Assembly: GCF_900184265.1 (NCBI RefSeq)
Contig: NZ_FXXA01000002.1
Coordinates: forward strand, 1,134,734 to 1,198,733
Source of the DNA: Eggerthella timonensis
Lineage (GTDB): Bacteria > Actinomycetota > Coriobacteriia > Coriobacteriales > Eggerthellaceae
Direction: 5' to 3'
Length of the DNA: 64,000 nt
This document shows, piece after piece, positions 1-7,971 of this stretch. The notes below the pieces were generated by a model. That model ran no database searches, was not told the origin of the DNA, and was given only the letters and a program-made list of their open reading frames with translations. Numbering within the stretch: the stretch's first letter is position 1; every line of letters starts with the position of its first letter. Both the position numbers and the translations under genes were made by a program.

Positions 1-1
1 G

Positions 2-535
2 GCGATGGCCGCCCTCGACGCCGAGGCGGCCGCCGCCGAATGGCCCTTCGCCGACGAGGGGGAGGCGCGCGCCGCGCTCGGCCTCATGGCGGGCGGCCTT
101 GCCGGCGGCTGCGGGGACGACGGCCTCGTGTGGGAGTACCGCCGCCTGTTCGTCGGCCCCGCGCCGAAGCCGGCCCCTCCCTGGGGCTCCGTGTACACCG
201 ACCGCGAGTGCGTCGTGTTCGGCGCGAGCACGCTCGAGCTGCGCCGCTGGATGCGCGAGCGCGGCATCGCGCGCCAGACGGACGACAAGGACCCCGAGGA
301 CCACATCGGCCTCATGCTCGCGCTCATGGCGTGGCTCGCGCGCGAGCGGCCTGCCGACCTGGACGCTTTCCTGCAGAAGCATCTGCTCACCTGGTCGTCG
401 CACTTCCTCGACGAGCTCGCCGAGGCGGCCGCGCACCCGTTCTACGAAGGCCTCGCGCGCCTGACGAAGGCGTCGCTCGAAGGCATCCAGCAGGCGCGCG
501 GGCTCGACGTGACCTATCCTCGCTTCTATCGGTAG
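2..535 (+). CDS. TorD/DmsD-type molybdoenzyme chaperone, 5'-truncated by window edge
   Basis: Cytoplasmic chaperone that binds the Tat signal peptide and apo-form of a DMSO-reductase-family catalytic subunit during cofactor loading (family knowledge). The segment YRRLFVGPAPKPAPPWGSVY is the family signature. The frame is open to the window edge, and the paralogue at 50842-51501 has 46 more N-terminal residues, so the real start lies outside. DNA identity to that paralogue is very high, with one identical run of about 100 bases near the 3' end. It sits 9 bp before a DmsC-type anchor, as in the paralogous locus, so this is the tail of a DMSO-reductase-like operon whose catalytic subunit is presumably upstream. 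Confidence 0.9.
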   Translation, partial: AMAALDAEAAAAEWPFADEGEARAALGLMAGGLAGGCGDDGLVWEYRRLFVGPAPKPAPPWGSVYTDRECVVFGASTLELRRWMRERGIARQTDDKDPEDHIGLMLALMAWLARERPADLDAFLQKHLLTWSSHFLDELAEAAAHPFYEGLARLTKASLEGIQQARGLDVTYPRFYR

Positions 536-544
536 GCGCATGCG

Positions 545-1411
545 ATGACCGGGTTCGCCACCGCGTTCAACGAGATCACGCTCGTGCTGTTCACCACGCT
601 GGCCCCATCGGGCGCGGTGGCGTACGCCATCATGGGCGCGGCGGCGCTGCGTGCGCGGGGCGACGAGCGCAAGCGGGTGAGCGGCGCGCTGCTCGTCCCC
701 TTCCTCGTGACGCTCGTGGGGCTCGTGGCGTCGGCCACCCACCTGGGCAATCCCGACAACGCGTTGTACGTGTTCTCGCGCGTGGGCGCGAGCCCGCTGT
801 CCAACGAGGTGTGCGCGGCCGTGCTGTTCTTGGGCGCGTCGGGCTCGCATTGGCTCTACCAGTTCGCCGAGCATGCGCGCCCGCGCGTGCAGAACGCGCT
901 GCTGGGGGCTGCCATCGTCGCGTCGTTCGCATTCTTGGCCTCGGTGGCGTTCGCCTATGCCAGCAGAACGGTGATCACCTGGGACACGCCTTTCGTTCCC
1001 GTCGCACTGTGCCTGAACGCGCTGGTGGGCGGCCCGGTGCTGGCGCTCGCAGGCTTGCGGTTCTCGCGTTGGTCGCCGCTTGCGGGGCGTCCGGGCGGGG
1101 CGCTGCTTGCGCTTTCGCTGGCAGCCCTCGTGGCGAACGTGGCCGTGTACGCCGCCCAGGGCGCGAGCGTGCTGAGTATGCGGAACTACCTCGTATCGGT
1201 CGAACAGCTCGTGCCCGCCTACGGGGCGATGGTACTCGCTTTCTGCTTGCTAACGGCGGCGGGACTCGCAGTGGATGCAGCGGGGCTGCTGCGCGGGCGC
1301 GGCGTGTCGAAGGCGTCGGCTGCCACAGCGTCGGTGCTGGTGTTCGCCGGAATCTTCGTCATGCGATTCGCGTTCTACATGATGCACATGACCTACGGCA
1401 TCAGCCTGTAA
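545..1411 (+). CDS. DmsC-family membrane anchor subunit
   Basis: Predicted integral membrane subunit of 288 residues that would anchor a DmsAB-type reductase and pass electrons from menaquinol to the ferredoxin subunit. About eight hydrophobic segments are visible, with the conserved stretches EITLVLFTTLAPSG near the N terminus, VGLVASATHLGNP around residue 60, and a C-terminal FIMRFAFYMMHMT-like end. It is paralogous to the protein at 51512-52387 but clearly more diverged than the adjacent TorD pair. It follows TorD by 9 bp. The actual substrate is unknown because the catalytic subunit is not in the window. Confidence 0.88.
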   Translation: MTGFATAFNEITLVLFTTLAPSGAVAYAIMGAAALRARGDERKRVSGALLVPFLVTLVGLVASATHLGNPDNALYVFSRVGASPLSNEVCAAVLFLGASGSHWLYQFAEHARPRVQNALLGAAIVASFAFLASVAFAYASRTVITWDTPFVPVALCLNALVGGPVLALAGLRFSRWSPLAGRPGGALLALSLAALVANVAVYAAQGASVLSMRNYLVSVEQLVPAYGAMVLAFCLLTAAGLAVDAAGLLRGRGVSKASAATASVLVFAGIFVMRFAFYMMHMTYGISL

Positions 1412-1464
1412 CGTTGCAGGTATGGTACGCTGCTGGTAAAAGCATCTGGAGAAAAGGAACTTCG

Positions 1465-2667
1465 ATGAGCACGCTGCAACCGACCACCACCGAGCGTCTT
1501 CGAGCGATGGGCGCCGCGATCGGACCGGATGTCATCGCGCTGAGGAGGCGTTTCCACCGCCATCCCGAGCTGAGCGGCAAGGAGCGATGGACGTCCGACG
1601 AGCTGTGTGCGCAGCTCGATGAACTGGGCATTCCGTACCAGCGCGTGGCGGGCACGGGCGTGGTAGCGTCCATTGCGGGCACCGCGTCGGGCGGTTGGCG
1701 AAAGTGCGTTGCGTTGCGGGCCGACATCGATGCGCTTCCCGTGACCGAGCAGACGGGCGCGCCCTACGCCTCCGCGTGCCCGGGTATCATGCATGCCTGC
1801 GGCCATGATTGCCACATGGCCATGATGTTGGGTGCCGCGCGCCTGCTGAACGACCTGCGCGACGAGCTGCGCGGCGAGGTGCGCGTGCTGTTCCAGCCGG
1901 CCGAGGAGATTTCCATCGGCTCCACCATGATGATGGACGCCGGCGCCCTCGACGGGGTGGACGCCATCTTCGGCGCGCATATCTGGAGCGAGCTCGACGC
2001 GGGCCTCGTCTCGTGCGAGCCGGGCCAGCGCATGGCGCACACCGACTGGTTCCGCATCGATATCGAAGGCGTGAGCGCGCACGGCTCCATGCCGCACAAG
2101 GGCGTGGACGCCATCGTGGTGGGCGCCGAGATGGTTACCGCGCTGCAGATCCTCGTGAGCCGCGACGTGTCGCCGTTCGAGCCGGTGGTGGTCACGGTGG
2201 GCGAGTTCCACGGCGGCGAGGCGCGCAACATCATGGCGGGGTCGGCCTACCTCACCGGCACGGTGCGCACGTGGAGCGACCGGCTGCGCGCCGAGGTGCC
2301 CGATCGCCTCGAGCGCATCGTGGGCAAGATCGCCCGCGCGTTTAATGCCGAGGCACGCTTCACGTTCGAGTCGGGCAACGCGGGTTTGGCGAACGACCCG
2401 GCCTGCGCCGAGCTGGCGCGTCGCGCCGTGGTGGAGGTGCTGGGCGAGGAAGCCGTCGGCTCGTATGAGGGCACGCTGTCGGGCGAGGACTTCAGCGAGT
2501 ACTTGCGCCGAGTGCCGGGCGTGTTCGCGTTCATCGGCTGCCGCAATCCCGAGGTGGGCGCCGAGCATCCGCAGCACAGCTGCTACTACGAAGTGGACGA
2601 AAGCGTCCTGGTCAAAGGCAGCATGGTAGCCGCCCAATGGGCGCTGGACGCCCTGGCCGAGGAGTAG
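1465..2667 (+). CDS. M20-family amidohydrolase (hippurate / N-acyl amino acid hydrolase type)
   Basis: 400-residue predicted cytoplasmic metallo-amidohydrolase that would cleave N-acyl amino acids or related amides. Metal-binding motifs of peptidase family M20D are visible: RADIDALPVTE, then IMHACGHDCHM with the Cys and His ligands, and FQPAEE with the catalytic Glu region. The ATG at 1465 is preceded by GGAGAAAAGGA; the frame is open further upstream but that stretch overlaps dmsC. The next gene starts only 3 bp after its stop, so this hydrolase is probably co-transcribed with the membrane sensor at 2671. A role in processing an acylated signal for that sensor is possible but unsupported. 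Confidence 0.87.
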   Translation: MSTLQPTTTERLRAMGAAIGPDVIALRRRFHRHPELSGKERWTSDELCAQLDELGIPYQRVAGTGVVASIAGTASGGWRKCVALRADIDALPVTEQTGAPYASACPGIMHACGHDCHMAMMLGAARLLNDLRDELRGEVRVLFQPAEEISIGSTMMMDAGALDGVDAIFGAHIWSELDAGLVSCEPGQRMAHTDWFRIDIEGVSAHGSMPHKGVDAIVVGAEMVTALQILVSRDVSPFEPVVVTVGEFHGGEARNIMAGSAYLTGTVRTWSDRLRAEVPDRLERIVGKIARAFNAEARFTFESGNAGLANDPACAELARRAVVEVLGEEAVGSYEGTLSGEDFSEYLRRVPGVFAFIGCRNPEVGAEHPQHSCYYEVDESVLVKGSMVAAQWALDALAEE

Positions 2668-2670
2668 GGC

Positions 2671-3552
2671 GTGAATGCGGCAACTGTCTTCTATACCGTC
2701 GACGCTTTGCTCGGCTCGGCGGTGTTCGCGTTCGGCTTGTCGCGCGTGTTGCCTATGCGCTTTCCGTTGCTGTTCGGCATCGTGTTCGTGGGAACGGAAA
2801 CGATGCTTAACGGCTTCGGTGCGGGTTTTGTGGACGTATGGGTTGGCGTCGCTCTGATTTTCGCCGTGCAATGCGCGCTCCCATTCTTCCTGTTTGAGGG
2901 AAGCGCGCCCGTGCGTGCAGTGACCGTGTTGGCGGCATTCGTGTGCGAGTCGTGCGCGATGCTCGTACTCTACGCCGTGTTCGCCCTGGTGACGGGCCAG
3001 GCTGTTCCCGAAAACGAGGGTGTGTACGTGCAGTTCGTTCTCGCGCACCTGTCTGCGTATGCGGTTTCTAGCGTAGTGAGCTGGCTCGTCCTTCTCCTGT
3101 TGCTGCGCTTTGTTTCGAGCGTTGCACGGCGCTTTGCAGGCATGGAGGGGAGCCGTCTTTCGTGGATATTCGCGGCGTTCGCGATGACCCACATCTTCCT
3201 GATGCTTGCGTTGGGCATTTCCATTGCCGCGGTTGATGCAAGTGCGCTGTCCCTATCGGTTGCGATTGCGGCGTGCGCCTTGTGTCTGGTGGCCGACATC
3301 CTGTTGTTCTCGTCGATGGACCGCGCGATGAGCGCTGAGAAGGATGGCGAGCGGGCGCGCATGCTTGACGCCGCCCTTGACGCGTGCCTCGCGCGCTGCG
3401 ATGCGTTCGTCGTCGAGGTCGAGCAGACGGCGAAGATGCGCCACGACGTGCGCAACCAGGCGCATGCGGCCATGGCCCTCGCCGAGCGCGGCGAATTCTC
3501 GCGCGCTCGAGATCATATATCATCGTTTGTATCATGGTATGTATCGAAATGA
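2671..3552 (+). CDS. AgrC-like membrane sensor with histidine box but no ATPase domain
   Basis: 293 residues starting at GTG with GAGGAG six bases upstream. About six transmembrane helices fill residues 1-215, followed by a short helical stretch and the histidine box RHDVRN (His258), typical of the HPK10/AgrC kinases. The protein ends 35 residues after the box, so the HATPase domain expected in a kinase is absent. Its length matches the similar protein at 4382-5272 (296 residues), so this may be a stable architecture and not a recent break, although the last 12 codons and the following DNA are unusually AT-rich and an 11-G tract follows 13 bp after the stop. It would need an ATPase in trans, for which 5269-6213 is the candidate. 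Confidence 0.75.
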   Translation: MNAATVFYTVDALLGSAVFAFGLSRVLPMRFPLLFGIVFVGTETMLNGFGAGFVDVWVGVALIFAVQCALPFFLFEGSAPVRAVTVLAAFVCESCAMLVLYAVFALVTGQAVPENEGVYVQFVLAHLSAYAVSSVVSWLVLLLLLRFVSSVARRFAGMEGSRLSWIFAAFAMTHIFLMLALGISIAAVDASALSLSVAIAACALCLVADILLFSSMDRAMSAEKDGERARMLDAALDACLARCDAFVVEVEQTAKMRHDVRNQAHAAMALAERGEFSRARDHISSFVSWYVSK

Positions 3553-3560
3553 TCGGAAAC

Positions 3561-3592
3561 TTGGCGGGGGGGGGGGCGTCATCGTATATAAT
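3561..3592 (+). promoter_or_regulatory. Promoter with an 11-G tract in the spacer
   Basis: A perfect TATAAT lies at 3587-3592 and the best -35-like hexamer, TTGGCG, at 3561-3566. The spacer between them is 20 bp and is largely the G tract. Loss of about three Gs would give the optimal 17 bp. Transcription would start near 3599 and run into the LytTR operon. The layout resembles the known phase-variable porA promoter of Neisseria meningitidis (a poly-G spacer). The promoter call is inference from the hexamers. Confidence 0.55.
3566..3576 (+). repeat. Homopolymeric G11 tract (promoter spacer)
   Basis: Eleven consecutive Gs between the truncated sensor gene and the LytTR response regulator. It is one of four G tracts of exactly this length in the window. 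Tracts this long slip readily during replication, so the length should vary between cells. Confidence 0.95.
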
Positions 3593-3652
3593 CTCGTGAA
3601 GCGAAGCCCGCTTCGCCCTTCCTATCAGCCAAAAAAGACGTAAGCCGATGCC

Positions 3653-4366
3653 ATGTACCAGGTTGTACTAGTAGAAGATGATGCCGCTCAAGCGGAGATC
3701 CTGTGCCGCATGGTCGGGCGTTCCCCGCGCGGCGGCGAGGTGGTCGTCGAACATATCTCCGACGCCGCATCTTTGGAGGCCCGCCTAGCGGAAGGCTCGC
3801 CCGTTGACGTCCTCATGATGGACATCGAGCTGGGATCGGAAGACGCGAACGGCATCGACCTGGTCAAGCGCCATTTCCCCGCCGGGTGCGGCACGCAGGT
3901 GATCTACGTCACCGGCTTCATCGAGTACTGCACGAGCGTGTATCGCACCGAGCACGTGTACTTCCTGGCAAAACCAGTTGCCCAGGACGACTTGGACGAC
4001 GCGCTCGACCGTGCTTTCGAGCGGCTCACGGCGCGTGCGAACAAGCCGCTCAGCATTCGCTTCGGCGGCAAGGTGGTGCTGGTCGCGCCGGAGCAGATCG
4101 GCTATATCGAAAGCGATCGGCGCAAGGTCCGCATCCATGCGGGGACCGAAGATATCGAGGCGTACGCATCGTTGTCCGATCTCGCGGCCGAGCTGCCCGC
4201 TTCGTTCGTCCAATGTCACAAAAGCTTCCTCGTGAACATGGATCACGTCAAGGAGCTGAAAGGGGACAGCGTGATGCTCGCCTCGGGCGTGTCCGTCCCC
4301 GTCAGCCAAAAACGCCGCAAGCTCGTGCGCGAGGCAATTTTCGCGCACATCCAGTCCAAGCTGTAG
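3653..4366 (+). CDS. LytTR-family response regulator (AgrA-like)
   Basis: 237-residue cytoplasmic response regulator. Residues 1-120 form a receiver domain with acidic residues in VEDD, the phospho-acceptor Asp in LMMDIELG (near residue 61), the Thr of VIYVTGF and the Lys of FLAKPV. Residues 135-235 form a LytTR DNA-binding domain, with IGYIESDRRKVRIH, FVQCHKSFLVNMDHV and SQKRRKLV recognisable. It is the first gene after the G-tract promoter and is followed 15 bp later by a sensor and then by an ATPase protein, forming a three-component operon. No good Shine-Dalgarno sequence precedes this ATG. Target genes are unknown. Confidence 0.92.
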   Translation: MYQVVLVEDDAAQAEILCRMVGRSPRGGEVVVEHISDAASLEARLAEGSPVDVLMMDIELGSEDANGIDLVKRHFPAGCGTQVIYVTGFIEYCTSVYRTEHVYFLAKPVAQDDLDDALDRAFERLTARANKPLSIRFGGKVVLVAPEQIGYIESDRRKVRIHAGTEDIEAYASLSDLAAELPASFVQCHKSFLVNMDHVKELKGDSVMLASGVSVPVSQKRRKLVREAIFAHIQSKL

Positions 4367-4381
4367 GGGACGCGCTTCTGC

Positions 4382-5272
4382 ATGCCCGATAGCCTTATCG
4401 ACATCGCCGGGGTTCTGCCCGCTCAAATTGTCTTTGCTTATGCGTTGTCAAAGATGCTCGTCATTCGCAGTCTTCCCGTCTATTGGGTGTTGTACCTGGG
4501 GCTCGTATTGCTCGTGACAGGTTTGCGATCGCACATGGACTTCGGGTTCAGGCCAATCGCATCCGTGCTGATGTCGCTCACCTTCTTGGTCATGTCGAAG
4601 GGCAGCCTGGCGCGCAGAATATCGATCATCGTGTTGGCTCATCTGGTCATCTTCTTCGTGGAGCTGCCGGGCGGAGCGCTATGGATGACGATGACCGGCG
4701 CTCCTATTTCCGACTACGATGCGGTTCGACAGCATCCCGGAGCATTCTTCGCCACCCACGCTATTCACCTCGCACTTCTTGCCGTGCTGCTCGCGCTTCT
4801 CTGCGCGATCGTGCGCCGGTTCGACGATAAGGATCAGGAGCGCGGGCGCGTCGCGTGGCTTCCCGCGTTGTTCACGCTGTTGCAGCTCGTGCTGGTGAGC
4901 GCTATGTTGTTCTTGACGTTCGGCTTGATCGGCGAATCGATGCCGTATTATGTGGCGGGCACGCTGCTGTCCCTGCTGGGCCTCGTGGCCGACTTGCTGC
5001 TGATCGTCGCGATGAATCGTTACGATCAGAAACGGCGCGACGACGAGCGCGCGACGATGCTCGAGGCGCAGTTGGATCGGTACTTGGCGCAATATGGAGA
5101 ATTCGTCGAAGGCGTCGAGCGTACGGTATGTCTGCGTCACGACCTGGGCAATCACGTCCAGGTGATTCTGGCGATGGCAGAGCGCGGAAGGTTTCAAGAA
5201 GCGCGCGAGCATCTCGTTTTGGTGCAGCGCCTGTGTTCGGGTTCCGATGAAGGCGAAGGGGTGGGCTCGTGA
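4382..5272 (+). CDS. AgrC-like membrane sensor with histidine box, lacking ATPase domain
   Basis: 296 residues: about six transmembrane helices to residue 215, a linker helix, then RHDLGNH with His253 in an AgrC-type histidine box, and a 43-residue tail. There is no N-, G1- or G2-box, so it cannot phosphorylate itself. Its last 4 bases overlap the GTG start of the next gene (GTGA), which supplies an ATPase domain. The pair therefore looks like one kinase divided into two polypeptides. It shares the LAERG.F..AR.H pattern after the box with the sensor at 2671-3552. Confidence 0.85.
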   Translation: MPDSLIDIAGVLPAQIVFAYALSKMLVIRSLPVYWVLYLGLVLLVTGLRSHMDFGFRPIASVLMSLTFLVMSKGSLARRISIIVLAHLVIFFVELPGGALWMTMTGAPISDYDAVRQHPGAFFATHAIHLALLAVLLALLCAIVRRFDDKDQERGRVAWLPALFTLLQLVLVSAMLFLTFGLIGESMPYYVAGTLLSLLGLVADLLLIVAMNRYDQKRRDDERATMLEAQLDRYLAQYGEFVEGVERTVCLRHDLGNHVQVILAMAERGRFQEAREHLVLVQRLCSGSDEGEGVGS

Positions 5273-6213
5273 TCGTGAGGGTCGCCGTTGCGGCGTGCGT
5301 GTTGCTGCTGATGTGCTCGATCATGGTAGTGCTTGCCCGTCGGTTGCGCGACGTGCCGCCGGCGCGCCTTTTGATCAACCTGCTGTTCCCCTTCAGCCAG
5401 CTGTGCATCGTGGTGTTCCTGTTCTACTACGCCATCGCCTACTTCTTGCCGCTTTGGATGTTCGTATTGATCGTGGTCGTAGGCACCCTGTGCGGCCCGG
5501 TCGACTTGCTGCTGTTCAGGGCGCTGGAAGAATCCGAAAAGCGCGAGCTTTCGCGCGAGCGCGTGCGCCTGCTCGAGGAGCAGCTGCAGGCGCAGGAGGA
5601 GTATCTGCAGCGGTTGTCCGCAGATATCGACGAGGCACGCCGCGTGCGCGAAGACGTCGCTTGTGAGCTTGCCGCGGTGGACGAGCTGCTGGAGCAACGC
5701 GAGGCCGAGGCGGCGTCGCAGGGGCTGTTGAAGGCGGTGGGCATCATGGATTCCGCGAGCAAGCGCTCGTGCGAGCATCTTGTGGTGGACGCGCTCGTTT
5801 CGATGAAGGCCGCCGTGTGCGAGGAGTCGGGCATCCGCCTTTCGCTCGACCTGGCGTTGGCCGACGACATCCCGCTGCCCAGCGTAGAGCTGTGCGCGGT
5901 GTTCTCGAACCTGCTGGACAATGCGACCAACGCGTGCGCGAAGGTTCCTGCGAGCGCGCGGTTCATCGAATTGAAGGCGCGCGTCGATTCCGGCTATCTC
6001 GTGGTGCGCATGCAGAACAGCTGCGCGCCGTCGGAGCCTGGCGTGCATCGCCGCGCAAGCTCGCGGTCGGGCCGTGGCGGGCGCCTGCCCGAGCACGGTT
6101 GGGGCCTCAGCATCCTCAAAACCCTCGCCGACCGCCACGACGGCAAGCTGGAAACCTCCCAAGAGGACGACGTGTACCGAACCACCGTGATTTTGAAGGT
6201 GGAAGCGAGCTAA
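5269..6213 (+). CDS. Membrane-bound GHKL ATPase protein with degenerate histidine box
   Basis: 314 residues. Three hydrophobic helices (about 5-25, 32-58, 62-82) are followed by a charged coiled coil (85-150) and a HATPase_c_5-type domain with the N-box SNLLDNATNA (Asn214-Asn221) and a glycine-rich HGWGLSIL loop near residue 272. Where the neighbour at 4382 has RHDLGNH, this protein has REDVACE, so Glu128 replaces the phospho-acceptor His. It thus has an ATPase but no acceptor, complementary to the sensors at 2671 and 4382. It starts with GTG overlapping the stop of the previous gene, so translation is probably coupled. Confidence 0.85.
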   Translation: MIVRVAVAACVLLLMCSIMVVLARRLRDVPPARLLINLLFPFSQLCIVVFLFYYAIAYFLPLWMFVLIVVVGTLCGPVDLLLFRALEESEKRELSRERVRLLEEQLQAQEEYLQRLSADIDEARRVREDVACELAAVDELLEQREAEAASQGLLKAVGIMDSASKRSCEHLVVDALVSMKAAVCEESGIRLSLDLALADDIPLPSVELCAVFSNLLDNATNACAKVPASARFIELKARVDSGYLVVRMQNSCAPSEPGVHRRASSRSGRGGRLPEHGWGLSILKTLADRHDGKLETSQEDDVYRTTVILKVEAS

Positions 6214-6222
6214 AGGAGCAGC

Positions 6223-6969
6223 ATGCGCATCATCGTATCTCCTGCTAAGAAGATGAACTGCGTCGACGACGCGTTTGGGTGGCGCGAGCTTCCCATGTTC
6301 GCGGACGAGGCGGCGCGGTTGGCCGACGCGGTGCGGGCGCTGTCGTACGACGAAGCGAAGGCGCTGTGGCAGTGCAGCGATGCGCTGGCCGAGCTCAACT
6401 ACGAGCGCTTCCGCACGCTCGACGTGCATGCGGGCGCGCTGACGCCGGCGGTGCTCGCCTACGAGGGCATCCAGTACCAGCACGTGGCGCCGCAGGTGAT
6501 GACGGCCGACCAGCTGGGCTACCTGCAGCAGCACCTCCGCATCCTCTCGGGTTTCTACGGTGTGCTGCGCCCGCTCGACGGCGTCGTGCCTTATCGCCTC
6601 GAGATGCAGGCCAAGCTCGCGGTGGACGGCGCGCGCACGCTGTACGAGTTCTGGGGCGATCGCCTGTATAGCGCACTCGCCGCAGAGACCGACGTCATCG
6701 TGAACCTCGCATCGGTGGAGTACGCGAAGGCCGTCGCGCCCCATGTCGCGGGCTCGTGCCGCATGATCACCTGCCTGTTCGGCACCGTCGACGCGCGCGG
6801 CCGCCTGGTGCAGCGCTCGACCGCCGCCAAAGCCGCCCGCGGGTCCATGGTGCGCTGGTGCGCCGAGCACGGCGTCGAGCGCCCCGATGACCTGCGTGCG
6901 TTCGACGTCGCCGGCTACGCGCTCGACGAGGAGCGTTCATCCGACGACTGTTTGGTGTTCGTACAGTAA
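6223..6969 (+). CDS. yaaA: YaaA-family (DUF328) peroxide-stress protein
   Basis: 248 residues, close to the usual family length. The N terminus IIVSPAKKM and the internal NLASVEYAKAV are family hallmarks. In E. coli YaaA limits free iron and DNA damage during peroxide stress. The start is preceded by AAAGGAG and lies 9 bp after the ATPase gene, so it may be read through from the signalling operon. A role in oxygen or peroxide protection would suit an anaerobe full of iron-sulfur enzymes. Confidence 0.92.
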   Translation: MRIIVSPAKKMNCVDDAFGWRELPMFADEAARLADAVRALSYDEAKALWQCSDALAELNYERFRTLDVHAGALTPAVLAYEGIQYQHVAPQVMTADQLGYLQQHLRILSGFYGVLRPLDGVVPYRLEMQAKLAVDGARTLYEFWGDRLYSALAAETDVIVNLASVEYAKAVAPHVAGSCRMITCLFGTVDARGRLVQRSTAAKAARGSMVRWCAEHGVERPDDLRAFDVAGYALDEERSSDDCLVFVQ

Positions 6970-6981
6970 GGTTTTCTCTCG

Positions 6982-7010
6982 TACATACTAATAAGTTATT
7001 ATGATATAAT
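6982..7010 (+). promoter_or_regulatory. Promoter with embedded palindromic operator
   Basis: TACATA (6982-6987), a 17-bp spacer and a perfect TATAAT (7005-7010). The spacer contains TAATAAGTTATTA (6989-7001), a 13-bp palindrome around a central G. It precedes the DUF4160/DUF2442-HTH pair, so autorepression by the HTH protein is the likely reading. Confidence 0.6.
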
Positions 7011-7024
7011 GCTTAAAAAGAATC

Positions 7025-7294
7025 ATGAAGGGGGTGCTCGTGCCGATCATTGCGATGTTCTATGGTATCGTCATTCGCATGTACTTTCAGCAAAGCGAGC
7101 ACAACCCTCCCCATGTTCATGCGTTCTGCGACGCGTATGCTGCTGCTATCGGCATACGCGATGTTTCGATTATGGACGGATCATTGCCTCAAAGGGCATT
7201 CGGCCTGGTTCGCGATTGGATTCTCGTTCATCAAGTCGAATTGTTGGACATGTGGGAGACGCAGGAGTTTCGTCGGCTTGCCCCTCTGGCGTAA
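7025..7294 (+). CDS. DUF4160 domain protein (putative toxin-antitoxin-like partner)
   Basis: 89 residues covering the complete DUF4160 domain, with the pattern FYGIVIRMYFQQSEHNPPHVHA near the N terminus. Such proteins are commonly encoded next to DUF2442 proteins in pairs resembling toxin-antitoxin modules; their biochemical activity is not established. An alternative GTG start at 7040 gives MPIIAMFYG, the usual family N terminus, with AAGGGGG just upstream, and may be the true one. The next gene begins 18 bp downstream. Confidence 0.8.
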   Translation: MKGVLVPIIAMFYGIVIRMYFQQSEHNPPHVHAFCDAYAAAIGIRDVSIMDGSLPQRAFGLVRDWILVHQVELLDMWETQEFRRLAPLA

Positions 7295-7312
7295 CGAAAG
7301 GATCGTGAAGCA

Positions 7313-7822
7313 GTGTTCAGGAAGGTGACGGCGGTATACCCCCTGTATCGAATGACCTTGCTGGTGTGGTTTCAGGGCGGAGAAGCCAAGTTTTACGACG
7401 TGGAGCCGCTGACGAAAACCTGGAAAGCTTTCGAGGCCTTGCGAGATCCTCTGCTGTTCTCTCAAGTAAGGGTCGACGGTGGAGGCTACGGTATATCGTG
7501 GAACGACGATCTCGACCTTTCCGGAAACGAGTTGTATGAGAACGGGAAGGGGGCCGAAGTCGAGGAGAACGAGCGGAACAGAGTGATCGAGGAGGTTTCA
7601 TCTGCGCGGAAAGCCAGCGGACTGTCCCAAAGCCAGCTTGAAGAAGCGGCAGGGGTGCGGCAGCCCGTTATAGCACGGCTCGAAAAAGGCGATACGGCCC
7701 CGCGCCTCGACACGCTTATCAAGGTGCTCGCCCCTCTGGGAAAAACGCTTCGCGTGGTGGATTTGGCTGAAACGGCAGACGAGAGCGGATTGTTGAAGAC
7801 GGCGCTGGCGGATTCACGATAG
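7313..7822 (+). CDS. DUF2442 domain fused to XRE-type helix-turn-helix
   Basis: 169 residues. Residues 1-75 match DUF2442 (aromatic-rich, ending [18 protein letters not shown]), a domain typical of partners of DUF4160. Residues 90-150 form a Cro/C1-type helix-turn-helix ([30 protein letters not shown]). It starts with GTG and has AAAGGA upstream. The fusion suggests an antitoxin-like autorepressor; the palindrome at 6989-7001 in the promoter is the obvious binding site. The toxin-antitoxin role is inferred from architecture only. Confidence 0.85.
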   Translation: MFRKVTAVYPLYRMTLLVWFQGGEAKFYDVEPLTKTWKAFEALRDPLLFSQVRVDGGGYGISWNDDLDLSGNELYENGKGAEVEENERNRVIEEVSSARKASGLSQSQLEEAAGVRQPVIARLEKGDTAPRLDTLIKVLAPLGKTLRVVDLAETADESGLLKTALADSR

Positions 7823-7892
7823 GGCACCGATCGCTTCTCCCAGATCGTCCGCAAATTCTTCATCTCGCACTTCGCGTTTCGGCCAATATCAC

Positions 7893-7898
7893 TATAAT
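7893..7898 (+). promoter_or_regulatory. -10 element of leuS promoter
   Basis: Perfect TATAAT 74 bp upstream of the leuS start, with only a weak -35 (CTTCGC). The leader of about 65 nt contains a GC-rich CGCGCGGACGCGCGCG hairpin. No T-box motif is visible, so tRNA-dependent control is not supported. Confidence 0.5.
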
Positions 7899-7971
7899 GG
7901 GAACATTCGCGAACAAAAGGCCCTCCGCGCGGACGCGCGCGGGCGGGCGACGGCCTGACGAGGATACGCCC

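Noticed and set aside
40-1464. Long upstream extension of the M20 hydrolase frame
   Set aside because: The extension overlaps torD and dmsC in another frame, is Arg-rich, and the ATG at 1465 has its own ribosome binding site.
7823-7971. T-box or leucine leader upstream of leuS
   Set aside because: No T-box consensus or leucine-codon-rich leader peptide is visible; only a promoter and a short GC-rich hairpin.
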